14,625 nt of DNA from an uncultured Roseburia sp. (lineage in GTDB: Bacteria; Bacillota; Clostridia; Lachnospirales; Lachnospiraceae). The stretch spans positions 1-14,625 of the forward strand of contig CAMENQ010000016.1 of assembly GCA_945928585.1 (NCBI GenBank). Direction: 5' to 3'. The number at the start of each line of letters is the position of its first letter. The stretch's first letter is position 1. The notes under the pieces were generated by a model. It saw only the letters and a list, made by a program, of their open reading frames with translations, was not told where the DNA came from and made no database searches. Position numbers and translations under genes: made by a program. Shown piece after piece: positions 8,307 to 14,625 of the stretch.

Positions 8307-8346
8307 AAAAAAACATCTCTATTTTTTTTGAAAAACAGAGACGTTT
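8307..8346 (-). terminator. Intrinsic terminator between the two surface-protein genes
   Basis: On the minus strand AAACGTCTCTG plus a T-run pairs with an A-run plus AGAGATGTTT, a stem of about 14 bp with G-U pairs and a 3-4 nt loop, followed by a run of seven T. It starts about 56 nt after the stop at 8403. The plus strand also ends in a T-rich tract, so it could work both ways. Confidence 0.85.
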
Positions 8347-8402
8347 CTTTTTGTCATTTCAACGTACAAACCTTAACAATCCGTTAATATTTGCCGTTAC
8401 CA

Positions 8403-9269
8403 TTAATCTTTTTTCTTCGTTGCAACTATAATACCTGCAACCACAACTACAGCAACCACCGCAATAACAACAATAACTATAGGATTTGTTTGTCCGCTGT
8501 TTTCTGTTGCATCAGTTTTTGCTGATGTTTGTGTCTTTGTTGTGCTTTTAACAGTATTATCTTTTTTTGTTGTAGTTTTTTCTTCTGTATTTTCTTTTTT
8601 ATTTTCTGCTGTTGTTTTTTCTTCTTTTGCAGTTGTTTCTTCTACAGTAGTATCTTTCTCTGCCGCAGTATTATTTGAACTTCCTGCACCTGATAATGCA
8701 GGTGTTTCACTTGTAGATACTTTCATGGAAACTCCTGTATCTCCCGTAAAAAATACATATAAACCTGCACTTGTATCTGCCGTAATGGTAGCTGTACGTG
8801 TTGCCGCAGTTCCATTTGCACCTGTCGCATCATATTTGTATACTATTGTATCTCCGGTTTTTGTGATTGTTATGTCAAGATGTGCGTCTGCCATCATTGC
8901 AATAAATGCATCATTTCCATCCAAAGATGCCATTCCTCCGTCATACGTAACTGATGCGTCACCCCAGCCATAATTATCGCCACGGGCTACATAGTATTCC
9001 TGATAACCTTCATAATTATCAGCTGACGGCTCTGTTTTTCCATCTGTCGGTACATTTGCAAATACAGCATTAACATTTGACCACACCTCTGCTCCGCCTT
9101 TTACGTCAATATCAAATTCTATTGAGGCACCATCTTTAATCTCATATGCCGGTGTCCATGCATCCCACCAGGCTTCATTAGAAATTTCATTTGTATCTGC
9201 CAAAGCCGTAAACATCATAGATATGGACATTACTGCTGTTGACATTACCGCTAAAAGTTTCCTTTTCAT
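8403..9269 (-). CDS. Membrane-anchored surface protein with a beta-rich, sugar-binding-like head
   Basis: The product is 288 residues. Residues 1-24 form a signal peptide ('TAVMSISMMFTALA', cut before DT) closely resembling that of the neighbouring LamG protein. Residues about 28-187 are a globular, aromatic-rich domain ('NEAWWDAWTPAYEIKDGASI', 'EYYVARGDNYGWGDASV', 'DAHLDITITKTGDTIVYKYD') with alternating strands. It looks like a carbohydrate-binding beta-sandwich, but I cannot place it in a named family. Residues about 195-262 are a Thr/Lys/Glu-rich stalk, followed by a Val/Ile membrane helix (264-283) and 'KKKD'. The design is a head held away from the membrane by a flexible stalk. The ATG at 9269 has AAGGAGG 10 nt upstream. 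It starts 46 nt after the purL stop, with no clear terminator between, so some transcription may come from purL. A terminator follows it. Binding of a polysaccharide is inferred. Confidence 0.82.
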   Translation of the reverse strand: MKRKLLAVMSTAVMSISMMFTALADTNEISNEAWWDAWTPAYEIKDGASIEFDIDVKGGAEVWSNVNAVFANVPTDGKTEPSADNYEGYQEYYVARGDNYGWGDASVTYDGGMASLDGNDAFIAMMADAHLDITITKTGDTIVYKYDATGANGTAATRTATITADTSAGLYVFFTGDTGVSMKVSTSETPALSGAGSSNNTAAEKDTTVEETTAKEEKTTAENKKENTEEKTTTKKDNTVKSTTKTQTSAKTDATENSGQTNPIVIVVIAVVAVVVVAGIIVATKKKD

Positions 9270-9315
9270 TCTTATGTTTCCTCCTTAAATATTTTTATAA
9301 TAAACACGTATATTT

Positions 9316-12300
9316 TTATGAAAAATATTTAACTCCGGACTCAAATATCTTCATATCCTGTTCACCGTAAATATTTATAGCCACAGCATCTCCTCTACGC
9401 TCTGAATGTGCCATTTTACCGAAGCATCTTCCATCAGGGCTTGTTATACCTTCTATGGCACAATAAGAACCGTTTACATTCCACTCTTCGTCCATAGTAG
9501 GATTTCCGTTTTCGTCCACATACTGTGTAGCTACCTGTCCGTTTTCAAACAGTTTCTTTATCCATTCATCATTTGCAACAAAACGTCCTTCACCGTGAGA
9601 AGCCGGATTTACATATGTTTTTCCAAGCTCTGCTCCTGCAAGCCAAGGTGATTTATTTGTAACAACCTTTGTATAAACCATTTTTGAAACGTGACGGTTT
9701 ATTGTATTATAGGTAAGTGTAGGTGAATTTTCATCCTGTCCTGTTATCTGTCCGTTTGGCACAAGCCCAAGCTTTATAAGTGCCTGGAAACCGTTACATA
9801 TACCAAGTGCAAGTCCGTCTCTTTCATTAAGAAGCTTCCATACGGCTTCTTTTATTTTTTCATTTCTGAAAGCTGTTGCAAAGAACTTGGCAGAACCATC
9901 CGGTTCATCACCTGCTGAAAAGCCGCCCGGGAACATAATAATCTGAGCTTCATTAATGGCTTTTTCAAAAATACTTACAGAATCACGTATATCCTCTGCA
10001 TTTAAGTTCTTAAATACCTTTACGCAGACATTGGCTCCTGCTCTTTCAAATGCCTTTGTACTGTCATACTCGCAGTTTGTACCAGGGAAAACAGGTATAA
10101 ATACCGTAGGCTTTGCTACTTTGCTTTTACATACATATATCTGTCCCTTATCATATACAGGAGTATCAAGTGTTTTTGTATCCTTAGTTGAACGTGTAGG
10201 GAATACTTTTTCCAAAGGTGCTTCCCATGAATTTATGGCATCGTCAAGGCTTATAACCATATCTCCATACTTTATGGTCTTTTCGGAAGTTACACATCCT
10301 ATAACTGTCATATTGTCTAAAAGTCCTGCCTGCTTTAAGGTTTCCTCCGCTGATGAAAGCTTATCTGCCGGAATTTCTGCTACTATATTGCCAAACTCCA
10401 CTGCAAATAAATCCTCAGGCTTAACTTCCTTATCTATTTCCACACCAAGCTTATTTCCAAATGCCATCTTTGACACTGATGCAGCCACACCCTTTGAATC
10501 AAGCGCATATGCAGCCACAATACTCTTGTTCTCAGTTAGAGAATGTATAGCATCATACAGCTTCATTATCTGTTCATATACAGGCTTGTCAAATTCGTCT
10601 CTTTCTATGGTAAACTTAACAATCTTATCTCCCGGATTCTTAAATTCAGGTGTTACTATGTCTGCTTCCTTAGCTATGTCTACAGCAAATGAAACAAGTG
10701 TCGGAGGAACATCTATGTCATTGAATGTACCTGACATACTGTCTTTTCCTCCGATTGAAGGAAGTCCAAAGCCAAGCTGTGCATCATATGCACCAAGAAG
10801 TGCTGCAAAAGGCTGGCTCCAACGTTTTGGATCTTCTGTCATACGACGGAAATACTCCTGGAAAGTAAATCTTATCTTTTTATAATCTCCGCCTGTTGCT
10901 ACTATCTTGGCTATTGATTCCACAACGGCATACATACTTCCATGGTATGGACTCCAGCTTGACAGATATGGGTCAAAGCCGTAGCTCATCATAGTAACAG
11001 TGTCACATTTTCCTGCGAGTACAGGAAGCTTTGCTACCATAGACTGGGTTTCAGTCATCTGATATTTTCCTCCATGAGGCATAAGCACTGAACCTGCTCC
11101 TATGGAACCGTCAAACATTTCAACAAGTCCTTTCTGCGAGCATACATTCAAATCTGAGAGAGTATCCATCCATGCCTGTTTTACATCTGACACCTGCTTC
11201 TTTACAAAATAGTTTTCTTCCTTAGACGGCATTTCCACCTCTACATCAGTTTCCTGATGTGCTCCGTTTGTATCAAGGAAGGCTCTTGAAATGTCTACTA
11301 TTGTCTTTCCTCTCCACTTAAGTGTGAGTCTCGGCTCTTCCTTTACAACTGCCACCTTAACAGCTTCAAGGTTTTCCTCGTTTGCATACTTTAAGAATTC
11401 ATCAACATCCGCAGGGTCTACAACAACAGCCATACGCTCCTGTGACTCTGAAATGGCAATTTCTGTTCCGTCAAGTCCTGCATATTTTTTAGGTACCTTG
11501 TCAAGGTCTATGTCAAGTCCGTCAGCAAGCTCACCTATAGCTACCGATACACCGCCGGCACCGAAATCGTTACATTTCTTTATAAGTCTGCTTACTTCCT
11601 CTCTTCTGAATAATCTTTGGATTTTTCTTTCTGTAGGTGCATTTCCCTTCTGTACTTCGGCACCACACGTTTCTATGGAAGATTCCGTATGAACCTTAGA
11701 TGAACCTGTTGCTCCACCACAGCCGTCTCGTCCGGTTCTTCCGCCAAGTAAAACAATAATGTCGCCCGGATCAGAAGTTTCTCTCTTCACTGCCCTTCTT
11801 GGAGCTGCGCCCATAACTGCACCGATTTCCATTCTCTTAGCTACATATGAAGGATGATAAATCTCCTTTACAAGTCCTGTAGCAAGTCCTATCTGGTTTC
11901 CGTATGAGCTGTAGCCGTTTGCTGCACCACGCACCAGCTTTTTCTGCGGAAGCTTACCTTTTAATGTGTCCTTTACAGACTTTGTAGGGTCTGCTGCTCC
12001 CGTAACACGCATAGCCTGATATACATAAGTACGTCCTGAAAGGGGATCTCTTATAGCTCCTCCAAGACATGTTGCCGCACCACCGAATGGCTCTATTTCT
12101 GTCGGATGATTATGTGTTTCATTTTTGAAGTTTACAAGCCACTCCTCTGTCTTTCCGTCTACCTCAACAGGAACAACTATACTGCAGGCATTTATCTCAT
12201 CAGACTCTTCCTGGTCGTTAAGCTTTCCTTCTTTTTTAAGCTTCTTCATGGCAAGAAGTGCCAAATCCATAAGACATATAAATTTGTCGTCCCTGCCCTT

Positions 12301-13095
12301 ATAAAGCACTTCCCTGTCTGCAACATATCTGTTGTAGGTTTCTGTAATAGGCTTGTTATAATATCCCTCGTCAAAGTTTATGTTCTTAAGCTCTGTCTGG
12401 AATGTAGTATGACGGCAGTGGTCTGACCAGTAAGTATCAAGAACTCTTATTTCTGTCATGGATGGGTTTCTTTTTTCTTCGTTTTTAAAATAATTCTGTA
12501 TATGAAGAAAATCCTTAAAGGTCATAGCCAGTCCAAGTGAACCATACAGCTCCTTAAGTGAAGCTTCATCCATATCCTTAAAACCATCGAATATTTTTAC
12601 GTCTTCAGGCTCCTCAAATTCCGTAACTAATGTCTCCGGCTTAACTAAATCTGTTTCCCTTGAGTCTACAGGGTTTATATTAAAGGACTTTATACTTTCA
12701 AACTGCTCATCTGTCACATCACCTGATATAACGTATGTGGTTGCCGTCTTTATTACAGGCTCCTCGTTTTCATTTAAAAACTTTACACACTGAATGGCAG
12801 AATCCGCTCTCTGGTCAAACTGTCCAGGAAGATACTCCACGCTGAATATTCTGTCAGATGAATCGTGTGGAAATTCCTCCTCATATAATGTATCTACAGG
12901 CGGTTCTGAAAATACTGTAGTAAGTGCAGCCTTATATGTGTCATCTGAAAGATTTTCCACGTCATAGTGCACCAGAACTCTTACACCTGTCACTGTCTTT
13001 ATGCCGAGGAATCCTTCTATTTCCTCTTTAAGCTCATTTGCCGCTGCAGCATAAGGTGATTTTTTTTCTACGTATACTCGCTTAACCTTGCTCAT
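9316..13095 (-). CDS. purL: Phosphoribosylformylglycinamidine synthase, single-chain type
   Basis: FGAM synthase catalyses the fourth step of de novo purine synthesis: FGAR + glutamine + ATP to FGAM + glutamate, in the cytosol. At 1259 residues it is the long form with all domains in one chain: a PurS-like N-terminus, a linker, two AIRS-type halves (around 'DTYWSDHCRHTTF' near 220 and 'KNETHNHPTEIEPFGG' near 324, later 'GGKDSMSGTF'), and a C-terminal glutamine amidotransferase from 'FIPVFPGTNCEYDS' on. The amidotransferase nucleophile is Cys1100 in 'GICNGFQ' (codon at 9796-9798), with His1167 in 'SHGEGRF'. All expected motifs are intact. The ATG at 13095 is chosen because GGAGG lies 5 nt upstream; a TTG at 13107 overlaps that site and is unlikely. 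It overlaps the preceding membrane-protein gene by 14 nt, suggesting coupled translation. No purine riboswitch is seen directly upstream. Confidence 0.98.
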   Translation of the reverse strand: MSKVKRVYVEKKSPYAAAANELKEEIEGFLGIKTVTGVRVLVHYDVENLSDDTYKAALTTVFSEPPVDTLYEEEFPHDSSDRIFSVEYLPGQFDQRADSAIQCVKFLNENEEPVIKTATTYVISGDVTDEQFESIKSFNINPVDSRETDLVKPETLVTEFEEPEDVKIFDGFKDMDEASLKELYGSLGLAMTFKDFLHIQNYFKNEEKRNPSMTEIRVLDTYWSDHCRHTTFQTELKNINFDEGYYNKPITETYNRYVADREVLYKGRDDKFICLMDLALLAMKKLKKEGKLNDQEESDEINACSIVVPVEVDGKTEEWLVNFKNETHNHPTEIEPFGGAATCLGGAIRDPLSGRTYVYQAMRVTGAADPTKSVKDTLKGKLPQKKLVRGAANGYSSYGNQIGLATGLVKEIYHPSYVAKRMEIGAVMGAAPRRAVKRETSDPGDIIVLLGGRTGRDGCGGATGSSKVHTESSIETCGAEVQKGNAPTERKIQRLFRREEVSRLIKKCNDFGAGGVSVAIGELADGLDIDLDKVPKKYAGLDGTEIAISESQERMAVVVDPADVDEFLKYANEENLEAVKVAVVKEEPRLTLKWRGKTIVDISRAFLDTNGAHQETDVEVEMPSKEENYFVKKQVSDVKQAWMDTLSDLNVCSQKGLVEMFDGSIGAGSVLMPHGGKYQMTETQSMVAKLPVLAGKCDTVTMMSYGFDPYLSSWSPYHGSMYAVVESIAKIVATGGDYKKIRFTFQEYFRRMTEDPKRWSQPFAALLGAYDAQLGFGLPSIGGKDSMSGTFNDIDVPPTLVSFAVDIAKEADIVTPEFKNPGDKIVKFTIERDEFDKPVYEQIMKLYDAIHSLTENKSIVAAYALDSKGVAASVSKMAFGNKLGVEIDKEVKPEDLFAVEFGNIVAEIPADKLSSAEETLKQAGLLDNMTVIGCVTSEKTIKYGDMVISLDDAINSWEAPLEKVFPTRSTKDTKTLDTPVYDKGQIYVCKSKVAKPTVFIPVFPGTNCEYDSTKAFERAGANVCVKVFKNLNAEDIRDSVSIFEKAINEAQIIMFPGGFSAGDEPDGSAKFFATAFRNEKIKEAVWKLLNERDGLALGICNGFQALIKLGLVPNGQITGQDENSPTLTYNTINRHVSKMVYTKVVTNKSPWLAGAELGKTYVNPASHGEGRFVANDEWIKKLFENGQVATQYVDENGNPTMDEEWNVNGSYCAIEGITSPDGRCFGKMAHSERRGDAVAINIYGEQDMKIFESGVKYFS

Positions 13096-13912
13096 AAGTA
13101 CCTCCAATTTTATTTTTTTGACTTAATGAGAATAGTTTACCACGTTTAACCCAAAAAGCCAAAGCTAATATTATTAAATTTAATAAAATATATATTACAC
13201 CAATTCGTATGGCTATGTCTACAAAAAATCCTTCCGGAAGCATATTTATTAATCTGCTTATATTTTCATCAAGCTGCCATGCCATATTATCAAAAAATAT
13301 ATAGTGAAATATATAAAATACCGTTGTAAAATCTACGATTGCTGCCGCTGCTACTACAAAAATGGCAGCCCAGACCGTAAAAAGCACCCGTTTTATATTG
13401 ACAAATACTGATTTTATACTTCTTTTAAATCCATATATCAGGGATAAAAATGTAATACCAAGTATCACTATGGCTATTGATATTCGTCTTACGTTCAGAC
13501 CTTTTATAAAAAGTTCCCTTACATCTGCCATATGATATTTTTCTATGTCGTTGAACATTTCCTTTTCCAAGCCGTCTATTTCGGCATAAATAACCATATC
13601 ATCCCTGTCTCCCCTAAGATATGCCATCATTTCCTTTGTAACCCTTACAAGCTCGTCCATTTCCATATTTACTATTCCGTCAGGATTATTTACATTATAT
13701 TTTTTATACTCCTTTTCGTAAAAGCCGTAATCTGAATAAGCTGCTGTCTCTACAGCGGTTACTGCCATAATAAGTACCAGCGCTATGCCTGTTATTATAC
13801 CGACAACACGCCTTATCCACAAATTTTTTCTGTCATGCCTGCTGTTTTTTTGTATACCTTCCATTACATTTTCTTCTGATATATCTTCTGCCGTCATATT
13901 TTCTTCCATCAT
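13082..13912 (-). CDS. TIGR01906/DUF1461 family membrane protein, Lit-like
   Basis: The product is 276 residues from ATG 13912, whose ATGA overlaps the TGA stop of the upstream helicase gene; in-frame TTG 13930 and a later ATG are alternatives. A charged, Met/Glu-rich N-terminal tail precedes four membrane helices, at about 34-56, 143-160, 177-204 and 234-256. Between helices 1 and 2 is an extracellular region with 'DIEKYHMADVRELF', and after helix 3 'FYIFHYIFFDNMAW' and 'LINMLPEGFF', the signature of this family. To my knowledge the family includes Lit, the lipoprotein intramolecular transacylase of some Firmicutes that makes lyso-form lipoproteins and uses two histidines. His127 and His203 here sit in the matching places. 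Whether this protein has that activity is inferred. It lies between the helicase and purL with overlaps on both sides, so it is co-transcribed. Confidence 0.82.
   Translation of the reverse strand: MMEENMTAEDISEENVMEGIQKNSRHDRKNLWIRRVVGIITGIALVLIMAVTAVETAAYSDYGFYEKEYKKYNVNNPDGIVNMEMDELVRVTKEMMAYLRGDRDDMVIYAEIDGLEKEMFNDIEKYHMADVRELFIKGLNVRRISIAIVILGITFLSLIYGFKRSIKSVFVNIKRVLFTVWAAIFVVAAAAIVDFTTVFYIFHYIFFDNMAWQLDENISRLINMLPEGFFVDIAIRIGVIYILLNLIILALAFWVKRGKLFSLSQKNKIGGTYEQG
13101..13105 (-). promoter_or_regulatory. purL ribosome-binding site inside the upstream gene
   Basis: GGAGG on the minus strand, 5 nt before the ATG at 13095, lies within the last codons of the DUF1461 gene. It fixes the purL start and implies translational coupling. 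Confidence 0.85.
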
Positions 13913-14625
13913 ATTTCTTTCTCTTTCCAAAAATCATTTATAATGTCATCTGCCTGATTAATGTTAATCGTTTTCCTGTCATCCCATTCCCTTGGAAATA
14001 ATCCTCCATACTCGCTGCTTAAAAATCTGTCATCAAGAAGCAGTATTACCCCCACATCCTCAACAGTCCTTATAACTCTGCCTGCTGCCTGCAGTACCTT
14101 ATTCATCCCCGGATATCTGTAAGCAAAATCAAAGCCGTTCATACCCTGTTCATCAAAATATTTTTTTATTATTTCCCTTTCCATGCAGACCTGCGGAAAG
14201 CCTGTCCCTGCAACTATAGTGCCAATAAGTCTTTCATGGGTTAAATCTATTCCTTCTGAAAATATGCCTCCCATAATACAGAATGCCAGAACATTGTTTT
14301 CACTTTCAAACATTTCCAAAAAAGCTTCTCTTTCATCTTCTTTCATTCTCTGAGACTGACATACAATATTTATATTATTTTCAGCTATATTATGTCCATA
14401 TTTTTCCGTAAATATAAGCTCCACATCCTCCATAAATTTATAAGACGGAAAAAACACCATATAATTACCGGTTTTTGCAGATATTACCTTCCATACATAA
14501 TCTGCAATTTTTTCATATGCTTCCTTTCCACGCCTTGTATATTTTGTACTCACATCTTTTCCCACCATAATAAGACGCTTTTCCTTTGAAAATGGAGAAT
14601 TTATATATATTGCACAGTCATTTAT
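13909..14625 (-). CDS. DinG/Rad3-type ATP-dependent DNA helicase, C-terminal part (5' end outside window)
   Basis: The frame is open from the right window edge to TGA at 13909: 238 codons of the C-terminal part of an XPD/DinG-like superfamily-2 helicase, which unwinds DNA with ATP. It opens with 'INSPFSKEKRLIMVGKDVST', so the Met at 14568 is internal and not the start. Visible helicase features are 'MVFFPSYKFMEDVE' (motif IV region), 'GGIFSEGIDLTHERLIGTIV' (motif V) and 'VLQAAGRVIRTVEDVGVILL' (motif VI with the arginine finger), then 'LDDRF'. The ATPase motifs I-III and any iron-sulfur cluster cysteines would lie outside the window. The stop overlaps the start of the DUF1461 gene by 4 nt. The family is clear; the exact DNA substrate is not. 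Confidence 0.92.
   Translation of the reverse strand: MNDCAIYINSPFSKEKRLIMVGKDVSTKYTRRGKEAYEKIADYVWKVISAKTGNYMVFFPSYKFMEDVELIFTEKYGHNIAENNINIVCQSQRMKEDEREAFLEMFESENNVLAFCIMGGIFSEGIDLTHERLIGTIVAGTGFPQVCMEREIIKKYFDEQGMNGFDFAYRYPGMNKVLQAAGRVIRTVEDVGVILLLDDRFLSSEYGGLFPREWDDRKTININQADDIINDFWKEKEI

Noticed and set aside
8520..8690. Low-complexity T-rich tract as a possible repeat or recombination site
   Set aside because: It encodes the Thr/Lys/Glu-rich stalk of the surface protein and shows no regular repeat unit.
9310..9328. Hairpin at the purL stop (8-bp arms, 3-nt loop) as a terminator
   Set aside because: The stem is made only of A and T, overlaps the stop codon and lacks a following clean T-run.
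9956..10885. A 309-codon plus-strand open frame inside purL
   Set aside because: It lies wholly antisense to conserved FGAM synthase coding sequence, has Ser-rich composition typical of a shadow frame and no family motifs.
13096..13107. Extended purL start at TTG 13107
   Set aside because: The TTG overlaps the GGAGG that clearly serves the ATG at 13095, and the extra residues are unlike PurL N-termini.
13913..13930. Extended DUF1461 start at TTG 13930
   Set aside because: An ATG at 13912 forming the usual ATGA overlap with the helicase stop is more plausible, though no start here has a strong ribosome-binding site.
1..14625. CRISPR array, insertion sequence, prophage, toxin-antitoxin or defence genes
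   Set aside because: No spaced direct repeats, transposase, integrase or recognised defence domains are seen; every long stretch is accounted for by the nine minus-strand genes.

Overview
The window looks like chromosomal DNA of a low-GC anaerobic Firmicute, most likely Lachnospiraceae (a Butyrivibrio/Roseburia/Eubacterium-like gut or rumen bacterium). This rests on AT-rich intergenic DNA, strong GGAGG ribosome-binding sites, a long single-chain purL of clostridial type, a TIGR01906/DUF1461 membrane protein, and a very large solute-binding protein followed by two sugar permeases and a Yip1-domain protein. The genus is inferred and no species can be named. All nine genes lie on the minus strand, so transcription runs from high to low coordinates. 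I see no tRNA, rRNA, CRISPR array, insertion sequence, phage gene or attachment site.

Right-hand part (about 14625 to 9316), housekeeping. It holds the 3' end of a DinG/Rad3-type DNA helicase, a four-helix membrane protein of the TIGR01906/DUF1461 family (the family of the lipoprotein transacylase Lit), and purL, the FGAM synthase of de novo purine synthesis. The three are tightly packed: 4 nt overlap, then 14 nt overlap, with the purL ribosome-binding site inside the preceding gene.

Middle part (about 9269 to 7190), surface display. Two small exported proteins share near-identical signal peptides and membrane-anchor tails but carry different sugar-binding-like heads: an unassigned beta-rich domain in one, a LamG/concanavalin-like lectin domain in the other. 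Each has a convincing intrinsic terminator. The LamG gene has a near-consensus promoter of its own, with a weak cre-like dyad over its -35 box.

Left-hand part (about 7190 to 1), a carbohydrate ABC importer operon. A strong promoter (TTGACT, 17 nt, TATAAT) and a roughly 107-nt leader with a long inverted repeat precede a 1048-residue solute-binding protein, which has two N-terminal beta-sandwich-like modules and a helical segment before the canonical binding domain. Two MalF/MalG-type permeases follow, then an exported NHL-propeller/TPR/Yip1 membrane protein that runs off the left edge. No ABC ATPase, glycoside hydrolase or regulator is present, so the importer probably borrows a shared MsmX-type ATPase.

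Taken together, the left and middle parts read as a glycan capture-and-import locus: two anchored lectin-like proteins, a giant multi-domain binding protein, the permeases, and an accessory surface protein of unknown function. The functional links are inferred from adjacency and domain content. The accessory NHL-TPR-Yip1 protein and the modular front of the binding protein are the least explained parts.
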